The notes: generated from the sequence alone by a model not told the origin. DNA of 17,588 nucleotides from Treponema sp. UBA3649 (GCA_002373325.1 DFKI01000039.1:1-17588), one strand, 5' to 3'; shown: positions 7,184 to 16,411, numbered from the stretch's first letter. A program made the numbers and translations.

Positions 7184-7204
7184 GCGCTCCGACGTGGGAA
7201 TCTC
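7175..7204 (+). repeat. REP-like palindrome D (CCCGCG subtype)
   Basis: ATTCCCGCG (7178-7186) pairs with CGTGGGAAT (7193-7201) with one G-T wobble, loop CTCCGA. Ends are GTCATT and AATCTC. It has the same stem type and loop as the element at 250-279. Together with 7036-7064 it brackets the 23-bp tandem repeat in opposite orientation. Confidence 0.8.
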
Positions 7205-7240
7205 TATTTTAACCATCATCCCTAATTTTTCTTCCCCCTA

Positions 7241-7269
7241 TTGGCGAGGTTCCCGTAAAGTGATATAAT
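7241..7269 (+). promoter_or_regulatory. Promoter for the TPR/SpoIIE unit
   Basis: TTGGCG (7241-7246, 4 of 6 matches to TTGACA), a 17-nt spacer and TATAAT (7264-7269) preceded by TGA (extended -10) form the best complete plus-strand promoter in the window. The start should be near 7276, leaving a leader of about 105 nt that contains a short ORF. Confidence 0.75.
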
Positions 7270-7309
7270 GGAACATATATTGGATTCTCATGGCACGCCT
7301 GGAGAAACG

Positions 7310-7369
7310 ATGAAGAAAGCAGGAATTTTTGCCGAAAATCTGATACGGGGTTTTGCATTCTGGATTTGA
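7310..7369 (+). CDS. Short leader ORF (19 residues)
   Basis: This small ORF encodes a 19-residue peptide (MKKAGIFAENLIRGFAFWI) and has a good Shine-Dalgarno, GGAG at 7301-7304, five bases before its ATG. Its TGA at 7367-7369 is 12 nt before the GTG of the exported TPR-like gene, so ribosomes leaving it would end near that gene's GGAG. A still shorter frame (7290-7313) overlaps its ATG by ATGA but lacks a ribosome site. The peptide is hydrophobic and has no run of regulatory codons as classic attenuators do. It may act as a translational leader, or be chance. Confidence 0.4.
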   Translation: MKKAGIFAENLIRGFAFWI

Positions 7370-7381
7370 TGGAGAGAACCG

Positions 7382-10318
7382 GTGGTTAAGAAATTTTTTT
7401 GCGTTGGCATAGGAATTGTTTTCATTTACTCAAGCGGACTGCTCTGGGCCGGAGGAAAGAAAGAAAAAACTACGGACGATGGCGTTGTTCGCGTGGAATT
7501 TAAAGATACTCCCTCCTCACCAAAATCATCTGGAGGAGAAAGCGTTTCGGAAAGTGCTGAGTCAAACAATGATCTTTCCGGGGAATCAGAAAAAAGCAAG
7601 AGCACGCAAATAAATCTCAAGGATTATCCATATTATCCCGCATATTTCAATGACACAATCACGGCGGCATACAGGCTTACAATGGACGGAAAATTCCTGG
7701 AGGCCGTAAATTATTTTTATCAGAAAGATTCGAGCGGAATCATCCCGATGGAATACAGAAAGGACCAGTTTCTTTCGGACGGACTTTCGCAAAGTGTTTA
7801 TGATGATGTAGAGGCACTGGAGTCGAACGTCAGGGCAAGGGTAAAGGATTTTCAGAATCTTCAGAAGAAAATGAAATCACTTTCTGCTGACCTAAAATCC
7901 GGGCTTGACTCATACAATCCGTCCGCACCGGAAAAATCCGCCGCAACAATGGACAAAGTGAAATCGGTGATGAAAGAATTCGTGTCGCTTCGGAACACGA
8001 TGTTTGACGACGGAAAAAAAATTGAGACAATCTTCAACAGGCTAAAGAACGCAAGGTCAATCCAGGATGCAAGCTATCTCTCCTACCTCACGAAATTCAT
8101 CATGGGAACGGGAAGAACCGAGTACACGGGAATTCTTGGTGCAATGGACAGGCAGTGGGATCTTTTGCTCAAGGACGCGATGTCTCAGATTGATGTGAAG
8201 GGAAACGAATGCAGCGCCGGATTCGCAGCCGAAATGACACAGGATGCTCTTATGGCATATCCTTCCGATTTCACAAAAATAAAGGAAAAAATCAACTCGC
8301 TCAGGGGAATCATTCCCATCATGGATGATTTTCTGAAAATCAACGGTGAGATTACACCTCTCGAATTCTCATACCGCGACACAAAATCGGAATACAGAAA
8401 AAATCTCGAGGCATCGCTTTCATATCTTGAGACCCTTTGTGCTAAATCGGACGAGCTTCTGGTTTTTGCGTCAGATGCGGCGGAACACATTTTCCAGGTG
8501 TATGATTTCATTGACAAAAGCTCAGCGGAAGTCGCACAGGACATGAGGGACAAAGTGGACAAAGTGACCGATTTTTTTGTGAACGAATCGAACACACTCG
8601 CAAATCTCTCGAACACGGCGGCGGAAAGGGGAAAGGAAGTCTGGCTCCGAGGCTCATTCTCACAGGATGTTCCTAAATGGGACAGTGCGGCAAAAGCATA
8701 CACAGAGGGATACGAGGCAATCAGCAAATCATGCAGGGAATACTCGGGTGAGGCCATAGTCTCGGCAGGAACCAGAATCATCAACGCCGGAAAACAGATG
8801 TACGTGGAGGATTCCGAAAAATATCAGGCCCTGATGTCGCTCATCCCGGATGCGTCGGACGAAAACGCAAGACAGATGCCGTCAAAGCTCCTTTCAAGCA
8901 TCAGCACTTTCCGTCATATAATCGATTTGGACGTAAAAACACTCAGGGAAGGCTCGTCAATTTTGAGCAGGGGCAGCTCATCATACTCAAGCAACATACA
9001 GCTCATGCAGAAAAAAATCAATGACTCAATCAACAACATACAGAAGCTAAGCTCACAGACCGACGCGCTCTCATCCCAAGCTAAGGCACAGCAGAGGGAA
9101 GCTCTTCAGGCTCAAAACCAAATTTACATCTATTACAACCGGGCTCTTTCCTCATACAGGCAGTCAAACTACAAATCTGCACGAACAAATTTGGACAGAG
9201 CCATGTCCCTTTACGAAAACTCCTTCGACAGTTTGAAAAGAGACGTGACAATCCAGGAAGAGACTTACGCGAATCTGATAAAACTCAAGCAGGACATTGC
9301 AGAAAAACAGAAGCCTCTTCTAATTCAGGAACTCCGTGGATATAAGAACAGCGCGAAGACCTCGTACTACGCGGGAAATTTCGATGAGGCGAGCATACAG
9401 ATAAACCAGGCTGATGAGGTGAGAAACAGCTGGTGCAAATTCATGGACATCGAGATGGAGTCCGACGAGGAGCTTGAAAGACTCAGGAACCTTGTGAACG
9501 TGGCCCTCTCAATCAAAAGCGGAAAGGAACTTAATCCGAACGATGCGCTTTATCCGGAGATGTCGCAGATTCTTTCCATGTCGAACATCTATTACGAGCA
9601 GGGGCAGGATTTGATTTCGAAGGGAAACAAAACGGAAGGACGGGAGCTGCTTTCAAAGGCAAAGAACAAACTGAACGAACTCAAGGTGATTTATCCGCAC
9701 AACCAAAAGGCAAACCTTCTTTCCATGAGGATTGACCAGGTGCTTGACATGAACCAGTTCAACGAATCCTTCAAGGTACGGTTGGAGGAGCTGAAGGCCA
9801 TAGATTACACAAAACGCGATGCGACGGCACAGAACGGATATTCTGATTTGCAGGACCTCAACGAGATTTCCCCGAACTACCCGGGACTTTCGGATTTCAT
9901 GTACAAGGTGGAGCTGGATTTAGGTCTCAAGCAGATTGTGGTGGCACCGACTTCGGCAACAGCGGGGGAAGCGATGACTTATGCAAGACAGGCTCAGGAA
10001 CAACTTGCAAACGCAGGACGAGACACGATGATGCTCGCAAACGCAAAGTCTCTGGCAAACAAGGCATACGCGCTCGATCCGAACAATGACATTGCCATCG
10101 CAGTTCTTGATGAGGTGGCTCTCAGGACAGGAGCACAGGCTGCGGTGGTTCTTTCGGCAAGCGATGAGGCGAAATACCAGCAGGCAATCACCTATCTGCA
10201 AAACGGAAATGTCATAGCGGCGAACTCAAATCTTCAGGAGCTGCTTCAAAATCCGGCAAACAGAAGATCCGCCAAGGTGCAGAAACTTCAGAGCCGAATC
10301 AAGGGAATGTTAAATTGA
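7382..10318 (+). CDS. Exported helical / TPR-like repeat protein
   Basis: This 978-residue protein begins at GTG, supported by GGAG (7371-7374) seven bases upstream. The N-terminus (MVKKFFCVGIGIVFIYSSG through LLWAGGKKEK) is a signal peptide, with cleavage likely after A23; the AGGKKE start of the mature protein is common in treponemal exported proteins. Residues 30-75 are a Ser/acidic linker. The rest is almost wholly helical: a coiled-coil stretch around 545-580, pairs of helices with TPR-like Y-x-A/A-x2-L spacing around 585-700 and 723-776, and C-terminal repeats around 860-978 (AYALDPNND, AITYLQNGN). I do not recognise a named family. Its last codons overlap the SpoIIE gene's start (TTGA), so the two are co-translated. 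A periplasmic adaptor for the phosphatase's outer domains is a reasonable inference. Confidence 0.82.
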   Translation: MVKKFFCVGIGIVFIYSSGLLWAGGKKEKTTDDGVVRVEFKDTPSSPKSSGGESVSESAESNNDLSGESEKSKSTQINLKDYPYYPAYFNDTITAAYRLTMDGKFLEAVNYFYQKDSSGIIPMEYRKDQFLSDGLSQSVYDDVEALESNVRARVKDFQNLQKKMKSLSADLKSGLDSYNPSAPEKSAATMDKVKSVMKEFVSLRNTMFDDGKKIETIFNRLKNARSIQDASYLSYLTKFIMGTGRTEYTGILGAMDRQWDLLLKDAMSQIDVKGNECSAGFAAEMTQDALMAYPSDFTKIKEKINSLRGIIPIMDDFLKINGEITPLEFSYRDTKSEYRKNLEASLSYLETLCAKSDELLVFASDAAEHIFQVYDFIDKSSAEVAQDMRDKVDKVTDFFVNESNTLANLSNTAAERGKEVWLRGSFSQDVPKWDSAAKAYTEGYEAISKSCREYSGEAIVSAGTRIINAGKQMYVEDSEKYQALMSLIPDASDENARQMPSKLLSSISTFRHIIDLDVKTLREGSSILSRGSSSYSSNIQLMQKKINDSINNIQKLSSQTDALSSQAKAQQREALQAQNQIYIYYNRALSSYRQSNYKSARTNLDRAMSLYENSFDSLKRDVTIQEETYANLIKLKQDIAEKQKPLLIQELRGYKNSAKTSYYAGNFDEASIQINQADEVRNSWCKFMDIEMESDEELERLRNLVNVALSIKSGKELNPNDALYPEMSQILSMSNIYYEQGQDLISKGNKTEGRELLSKAKNKLNELKVIYPHNQKANLLSMRIDQVLDMNQFNESFKVRLEELKAIDYTKRDATAQNGYSDLQDLNEISPNYPGLSDFMYKVELDLGLKQIVVAPTSATAGEAMTYARQAQEQLANAGRDTMMLANAKSLANKAYALDPNNDIAIAVLDEVALRTGAQAAVVLSASDEAKYQQAITYLQNGNVIAANSNLQELLQNPANRRSAKVQKLQSRIKGMLN

Positions 10319-13300
10319 AAAGATTAAGACTGCTCACGGCATTATCACTTCTTCTCGCACTGGAAAATTTCATCGCTTTCCCCCAGACACTCTACTGGGA
10401 AAATCCGCAGGTGATGAGTCCTCCGTCCCTTGACTGCCGTTTTCCAAATACCGTTTCCGGAACTACAAAAAAATCCCCTGTCTCAGCGACGTTCTGGGAG
10501 GAAGTGGACAAGGAAAAAAATGAGATTTTCATCTCCGCAAGCACGACCATCGACTGCGTGAACTGGAGCGCAGGAAAAAGATTCGCAGGTCCCTTCTCAT
10601 ACTCCGGGGAGATTCCAGAAATCTATTCAGCGGCCATCAACACAAAGGGAAACATATCTGTCGCGGTTCTCTCGGGTCTGAACGAAATTTCCGTTTTCTC
10701 AAGTACAGACGGCAAGACATTCAAACAGACAAAGCTTCCTGAGCAGGAGGTTCCTCTTGTAGGTCCCCGCATTTTTGCAACGTCAACGGACAGCTTCGTT
10801 CTTTTTGCCACAAAGGGAAAGGATGAGTCTTTTTCACTTGTCTATGCGACTTCAAAAAACGGAAGCGACTGGACAGATTTTATTCCTTTCAATTTTTCAT
10901 TTCCGGGTGCATCCAATCCGCTCATCCCTTATGTGAGTGCAGTAAAGGGCGGGGATATGATGGTCTTTCAGGCACACTACTCCTCCGGCTCGCACTACTC
11001 TTTCCAGATTTTCACTTCCATCTCAAAGGATTCGGGAAAAACATGGAGCGCACCGGTCATGGCAACAGGAAGCGTGGGATCCTATCAAAACTACAGTAAC
11101 CAGCGTCCAGTCATCGCCACATTCGGAAAGGAAAGTTTTCTTGCCTGGGAGCGTTCTCCATACAATGCATCCAACACATCTGTCTACGCGGGAAAACTCA
11201 CTGCCGACGGAAAGCTCGCTTCAGAACCGGATTTAATCAGCTCCACGAACGGAAGCCTGCACCCTGAATTTTTTGTCTTCAATGATTCTCTCTATTTGAT
11301 TTGGACTGAGACACAGGGCTCCAACAACAGGATGTTCATGAGCCGGCGACTTGAGCTTTTCTGGGATGATCCGGTTGAGCTTGCTGAAAAAGTGACCACA
11401 TCAACATTCCCGGTAACTGCCGCAAAACAAAAGGAACTTGCATTTGTCTGGCAACAATCGGGAGGAAAAGGCTCCTACCAGATTGCAATGCTCACGAAGG
11501 ATTCATCCGCCGCACCACCAAGGATTGTGGCAAAATCATTTGACGCGGAAAACGGAGGCACTTCAAGCAACGTACTGATGAGCCTTGAGGAATCGGACGA
11601 CTCATCGGGCATAAAGGGATTTTCATACATCTGGACAAGGGATCCGAACGAGGAGCCGAAGGAAGAAATCACAAACTTTCCCCAGGAAAACCAAATTGAG
11701 ACACAGGCTGATGAGGACGGACTTTGGTATCTGAAAGCGAAGCAGGTTGATTACGCCGACAACTGGTCAAAAAGCGCGACTCTGTGTTACAGAAAAGACA
11801 CTGTTGCCCCACAGAAAGTTATTTTTGAAGCCATCCCCCTTGACGCTAACGGACTTTTAAAAAGCAACACATTCACAATCAGGTGGAACCACGACCCGGG
11901 CGATGATGATGTGGGCGGATACACATGGGCCCTTCAATATGTTGATTCAATCCCCGGAAGACTTGCAGTGAACGCGAGCCACCCGTTGAGGATGAGCGCA
12001 AAGGAAATAGAGGACGTAAAGCAAAGGCTCCTTGAGAAGAACGAACTCAAAATCCAAAATCCAGAGGAACTTCCGAAATATGCGCGTGGAGACAAGGACG
12101 CTCTTACAGAATCATTCACGAACAAAAGGAACGGACTTTACCTTTTTACTGTCTCGGCGATTGACAAGGTAGGCAACATAAGCGAGCCTGAGACGGAAAT
12201 TCTTTTCCTGAACAAATACGTGCCGCAGACATACATTACGGCAATCAACACACAGTTCAACGTGTTCGGTGACATAGACATGGAGATTTTCGGAGGCGGA
12301 TTCACATACGAGGGAACCATTTCCAGAATCTACGTGGACAGTGACGGCAAGGCTCCATACGACTACAGCATTTCCGCGACGGACGACGCTTATCAAGTGA
12401 CGAGCGACAACAGGATTACGGGTCTCACGCTGAAGGGCATCGATGCCGGAGAATATTACGTGGGACTTTATCACACGGACCGCGGAACCTACATCTCAAA
12501 AAACAAGATTCTCAGCGTAAAAGAATTCGGAACAGTCAAACCATACAAAGAAACAAAATTCAAGCCGAAGTGGCTCACGGATTTCGGCAGCGGAAAAATC
12601 AGGATTGACATTTCACTCATCGCGGTGATTGTAATCCTCATACTCGGAACATTCGTTTTCATAGCGGCATTCAGGGGACTCTCCAGAACCGCAAAAGAAG
12701 CGATGACCATACAAGCTGAAGTGAGGGCACTGATTGAAGGAGACATTATGCCTGAAGAAAGAAAGAACAAACAGGAAATGATGCACAGGAAGGGATTGAG
12801 CCTCCGAGTAAAACTCATTGCATACACGATGACGCTGATTGTCGTCTTGATTGTGTCGCTCGCCATCGCACTCGGATATTTTATGATTCAGCGCGAGGAA
12901 CAGACACGGGCAAAGGGTCTGCAGGAAAAAGTCCATGTAATTTTGGACTCCATCGCAAGCGGCGCAAAAATCAACCTGCCGAACGCAAGCTCGAACCTTC
13001 TGGCTTTAAGCGATCTCACGGAGGAATCCCTTGCTCTTTCCGACGCAAACTACGCGACCATCACGGGATTCTCTGAAACGGAAAATGACACTAAGCTGGA
13101 TTACATCTGGGCCACGAACGATCCTGCCATCGCAACTAAAATTGACTCGCAGAATTTTGTTCTGGGACAAAGCAGACTGAATTTCGCCAACATGAATGAA
13201 ATCTCCGAAATCTGCAAGCAGCTGAATGACGAGGCTGGAAAAGAAGTGAACTTCATCGCCGAACAGATTACGGAACTCACGTCGGAGGGAATCTCCCTTG

Positions 13301-14958
13301 CGGGAAAAAGTGACGATGAGTCAATCAAGCGAAGAACCGAGATTTCCGAAATCACCACGCAGCTCTCTAACCGTGTGAACACAATCCTTGACGGAATCGC
13401 AACATCCGCAATCAACTCGTACCCGACATACGACTCATTGTCAATCGACATGGAGAACACAATCTACCAGTTCTACAAACCCGTCATGTACAGGCATGGA
13501 AGCGAGCAGAATTATGTGCACGGAATTGTGTTTGTTGAGATAAGCACTGAGGCTCTCGTCAATGAAATTAAAAACGCTCAGAGGGCAATCATCAAGATGA
13601 CGGCAATCATCGTGGGCGCAGGTCTCCTCCTTGGATTTTTCTTCTCCTTCATCATCTCCCTGATTATCGTCCGACCGATTGTCAAGCTCGCGAAACACGT
13701 CGCAATGATCCGCGATACCGACAACAAGGAAAATCTTTCGGGCAAGGACATCATCATACGAAGCAAGGACGAGATTGGAATGTTGGGCGACACTGTGAAC
13801 GAAATGACCCACGGACTTGTAGAGGCGGCTGTGCAGGCAAAGAACCTGACTTTCGGTAAGGAAGTTCAGACAAGATTTATCCCGTTGCAGACTGATGACA
13901 AGGGAAACACACTCACCTATGGATTTATGAAAACAAGCGGCGCGGATTTCTTCAGCTATTATGCGGGTGCCGACGATCTTTCCGGGGACTACTTCGATTA
14001 CAAACAGATTGACAAGGACCATTATATCATAATCAAATGCGATGTTTCTGGACACGGAGTTCCTGCTGCCTTGATTATGGTTGAGGTTGCGGCACTCTTT
14101 TTGAACGCATTCAGCAACTGGAGCATGAAGAATCCTTCGCAGGGAACAAACCTTGGACCTGTCGTCGGTCAGATAAACGATTTGATTGAAAGCCGTGGAT
14201 TCAAAGGTCGATTCGCAGCCTTCACTCTCTGTCTTATGAACACAAGAACCGGTGAATGTTGGTTCTGTAATGCAGGAGACTCTCTCGTGCAGATTTACGA
14301 CGGAACAGAAAGGAAGAAAAAATCAATCAGTCTTCCAGAGACACCAGCCGCGGGAATGTTCAGTACGGATCTCGTTGACATGAAGGGCGGATACAAGGTG
14401 GTGAAGCTTGTGCTCAAAAAGAACGACGTTCTCTTCCTCTACACTGACGGCATTGAGGAGGCGAAGAGAAATTTCAGGAACGCAGACGGACAGATTGTGT
14501 CTTGCAATGAGCCGGGAATGAAGGAAGGTGACGAGCATGGAAATCACAGCGTGGGAGAGACATCGGAGGAAATGACTCCCGAACGTGTCACGGAAATCAT
14601 AGAGAGCGTCTACTCAAAAAGCAGCTACGTCCTTAAAAAATGGCATAATCCGAATCCGAACGAGACTTTCACATTTGATTTTTCCAACTGTGAGGGAACC
14701 GCCGAGGAAGCGATTATGGCATTGGTCTCTGTGGAAAAAGTTTTCAGAATGTACCAGTGCAAGGAGACGAATCCGAGCGACAAGGTTAAGGCAGACCGAA
14801 AGATTGACGACTTTTTGAGGATGCATTTCAGGGATTACACGACATACTGCATGAACCGCTCCGAAGTGGAAACCGATCCAAACCATGTGTACTACCACGG
14901 AATCCGGGAAGACCAGCAGTACGATGACCTCACTTTGGTTGCGATTAAAAAGACTTGA
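10315..14958 (+). CDS. Transmembrane SpoIIE/PP2C phosphatase with sialidase-like outer domain
   Basis: This 1547-residue protein starts at TTG inside the upstream stop (TTGA), with AAGGGA eight bases before. Order of parts: signal peptide (1-23); sialidase/BNR-like propeller (about 30-400) with Asp-box-like SSTDGKTF, SKNGSDW and SKDSGKTW (D239, W244); Ig-like beta domains (about 400-750, DTVAPQKVIF at a boundary); membrane helix 766-786; basic cytoplasmic loop; helix 834-858; second outer sensor region (about 859-1094); helix 1095-1119; HAMP (1120-1168, RPIVKLAKHV); PP2C of the SpoIIE/RsbU type (1180-1547). Metal-binding aspartates are visible at D1225 (SGDYFD), D1243 (DVSGHG), D1378 (YTDG) and D1538 (DDLTLV), so it should be an active Ser/Thr phosphatase. 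The stretch between the last two motifs is about 160 residues, longer than usual. No anti-sigma or antagonist gene is nearby, so its target is unknown. Confidence 0.9.
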   Translation: MKRLRLLTALSLLLALENFIAFPQTLYWENPQVMSPPSLDCRFPNTVSGTTKKSPVSATFWEEVDKEKNEIFISASTTIDCVNWSAGKRFAGPFSYSGEIPEIYSAAINTKGNISVAVLSGLNEISVFSSTDGKTFKQTKLPEQEVPLVGPRIFATSTDSFVLFATKGKDESFSLVYATSKNGSDWTDFIPFNFSFPGASNPLIPYVSAVKGGDMMVFQAHYSSGSHYSFQIFTSISKDSGKTWSAPVMATGSVGSYQNYSNQRPVIATFGKESFLAWERSPYNASNTSVYAGKLTADGKLASEPDLISSTNGSLHPEFFVFNDSLYLIWTETQGSNNRMFMSRRLELFWDDPVELAEKVTTSTFPVTAAKQKELAFVWQQSGGKGSYQIAMLTKDSSAAPPRIVAKSFDAENGGTSSNVLMSLEESDDSSGIKGFSYIWTRDPNEEPKEEITNFPQENQIETQADEDGLWYLKAKQVDYADNWSKSATLCYRKDTVAPQKVIFEAIPLDANGLLKSNTFTIRWNHDPGDDDVGGYTWALQYVDSIPGRLAVNASHPLRMSAKEIEDVKQRLLEKNELKIQNPEELPKYARGDKDALTESFTNKRNGLYLFTVSAIDKVGNISEPETEILFLNKYVPQTYITAINTQFNVFGDIDMEIFGGGFTYEGTISRIYVDSDGKAPYDYSISATDDAYQVTSDNRITGLTLKGIDAGEYYVGLYHTDRGTYISKNKILSVKEFGTVKPYKETKFKPKWLTDFGSGKIRIDISLIAVIVILILGTFVFIAAFRGLSRTAKEAMTIQAEVRALIEGDIMPEERKNKQEMMHRKGLSLRVKLIAYTMTLIVVLIVSLAIALGYFMIQREEQTRAKGLQEKVHVILDSIASGAKINLPNASSNLLALSDLTEESLALSDANYATITGFSETENDTKLDYIWATNDPAIATKIDSQNFVLGQSRLNFANMNEISEICKQLNDEAGKEVNFIAEQITELTSEGISLAGKSDDESIKRRTEISEITTQLSNRVNTILDGIATSAINSYPTYDSLSIDMENTIYQFYKPVMYRHGSEQNYVHGIVFVEISTEALVNEIKNAQRAIIKMTAIIVGAGLLLGFFFSFIISLIIVRPIVKLAKHVAMIRDTDNKENLSGKDIIIRSKDEIGMLGDTVNEMTHGLVEAAVQAKNLTFGKEVQTRFIPLQTDDKGNTLTYGFMKTSGADFFSYYAGADDLSGDYFDYKQIDKDHYIIIKCDVSGHGVPAALIMVEVAALFLNAFSNWSMKNPSQGTNLGPVVGQINDLIESRGFKGRFAAFTLCLMNTRTGECWFCNAGDSLVQIYDGTERKKKSISLPETPAAGMFSTDLVDMKGGYKVVKLVLKKNDVLFLYTDGIEEAKRNFRNADGQIVSCNEPGMKEGDEHGNHSVGETSEEMTPERVTEIIESVYSKSSYVLKKWHNPNPNETFTFDFSNCEGTAEEAIMALVSVEKVFRMYQCKETNPSDKVKADRKIDDFLRMHFRDYTTYCMNRSEVETDPNHVYYHGIREDQQYDDLTLVAIKKT

Positions 14959-14978
14959 TGCGCTTAATCATGTGAAAT

Positions 14979-16409
14979 TCAGCGAGCGACAAAACCCGTG
15001 CACTCAATTTCCTGACCGGCCCTGATTGAATCCTCCGAAGCACTTTCAATGCAAATCTTGATTCTGCTTCCCGGCTCAGGGATTTTTCCTTCAAGCGGCA
15101 AGGGACATTCTACGTGCAAAAAGTTTTCCGTCACCGCATGGATTTTTCTGACAAGGGAAAGTCTCTGGGACCTGCTGTTTTCTACAATCGCACTCAAGAT
15201 TTTTCCTTTCCACTCATTGATGTAATCAATCTTTCCGCGCACAGCCATCTCGGTAAGCTCACGCACACGTATCCCCTTTTCTCTTTCAGGTATTTGGGGC
15301 TTCATGTCCTTCGCCGGAGTTCCGGGCCTTGGTGAAAAAGGAAACGCGTGAATCCATGCGAAACGTGAGCGGGTCACAAGGGATTTCGTCATTTCAAAAT
15401 CAGTCTTGCTTTCTCCGGGAAATCCTGCTATGATGTCGCAAGAAATGAAGGGATTGTCTTTCACGCTCCTGAGTTTTTTTATGGCATCCTCCACTTGGAC
15501 GACAGAATGTGGTCTGTTCATCTTACGGAGAATTTCATCGCTTCCCGACTGTATGCTCAGATGAAAAAAAGGCTGCACACGGGGATTTTCAAGGATTTTA
15601 CAAAGCTCATCATTTACGCTCTGTGGGTAAAGAGATGAAAGTCGGATTGAAATGTCCTCCGTGTTTTGAAGAATCATTTCGACAAGGCGGGGGAAATTGA
15701 TTTTTTCACCCTGAGTTTGAGTTGAGTACTGACTCAAATTCACACCGGTAAGAACGGCCTCCTTCACACCGAGTTTTTCCATCTGCAAGATTCGTTCAAT
15801 CACAGCGGCAGTTTCAAGGGAGACTGATTTTCCCCTGGCAAGATGGATGCGGCAGAATGTGCATGAGCAGTTGCATCCGTCCTGAATCTTTATGGAGGCG
15901 CGGCTGTGTTTTTCAAAAACCGGAGTAAAAAGCGAAAATGCGTTCAATCCGGCGACCGTTGATGAAAGTGATTTGCACACAAAATTTGAAAGGGAATCAA
16001 AATCAAGTAGACCGTTACATGCGTCAAGGCTTCCACCTAAAGCCATCTCACGTGCAATGGCGGAAAGAAGATATTTTTTAGGACCCGGGATTATGACAAT
16101 TCGTTTTGGACAGATGTTTTTAATCTCATCGGAATCAAGCTCGGCATAACATCCGGTGACGACAAGAGGAGCCTGGGGAAATTTTTCAAGCATCAGTCGA
16201 ATCAATCTGCGGGCTTTTTGCTCGGCCTTTCCCGTTACAGTGCATGTGTTGATTACGGAGAGAATGACATCATGAGAAATTTCTGTGCGTGCAGTCACCT
16301 CATCCATGTCAGCAGAAAATCCGTTCAAGATAAAAGATCTTGCGGCTCCCTCGGTCTCATCGTGATTCAGACGGCAACCAAGGGTCTCAAAATGTACGAT
16401 TTTCCCCAT
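14979..16409 (-). CDS. mtaB: tRNA t6A37 methylthiotransferase MtaB
   Basis: This 476-residue radical-SAM enzyme converts t6A37 to ms2t6A in tRNA. The N-terminal UPF0004 domain has cluster cysteines C12 (TLGCRLN), C56 (INTCTVT) and C87 (GCYAE). The radical-SAM motif CNCSCTFC gives C179, C183 and C186 (Cx3Cx2C). The IKIQDGCN and LARGKS context separates MtaB from MiaB and RimO. A TRAM-like segment occupies the last 65 residues or so. I chose the ATG at 16409: the motif FETLGC begins seven residues in, as in family members, while the in-frame ATG at 16550 would add a basic, Cys-rich tail encoded inside the TPR gene. Only two bases separate it from the TPR stop and no Shine-Dalgarno is seen, so it probably depends on re-initiation. 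It converges on the phosphatase gene with 20 bases between. Confidence 0.93.
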   Translation of the reverse strand: MGKIVHFETLGCRLNHDETEGAARSFILNGFSADMDEVTARTEISHDVILSVINTCTVTGKAEQKARRLIRLMLEKFPQAPLVVTGCYAELDSDEIKNICPKRIVIIPGPKKYLLSAIAREMALGGSLDACNGLLDFDSLSNFVCKSLSSTVAGLNAFSLFTPVFEKHSRASIKIQDGCNCSCTFCRIHLARGKSVSLETAAVIERILQMEKLGVKEAVLTGVNLSQYSTQTQGEKINFPRLVEMILQNTEDISIRLSSLYPQSVNDELCKILENPRVQPFFHLSIQSGSDEILRKMNRPHSVVQVEDAIKKLRSVKDNPFISCDIIAGFPGESKTDFEMTKSLVTRSRFAWIHAFPFSPRPGTPAKDMKPQIPEREKGIRVRELTEMAVRGKIDYINEWKGKILSAIVENSRSQRLSLVRKIHAVTENFLHVECPLPLEGKIPEPGSRIKICIESASEDSIRAGQEIECTGFVAR

Positions 16410-16411
16410 TT

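Noticed and set aside
8185..8784. Minus-strand open frame of 199 codons inside the TPR-like gene
   Set aside because: It is Ser-rich antisense to a clearly coding helical frame and has no ribosome site or recognisable motif.
13441..14055. Minus-strand open frame of 204 codons inside the phosphatase gene
   Set aside because: It lies opposite the membrane helix, HAMP and PP2C motifs of the real gene and shows no family features.
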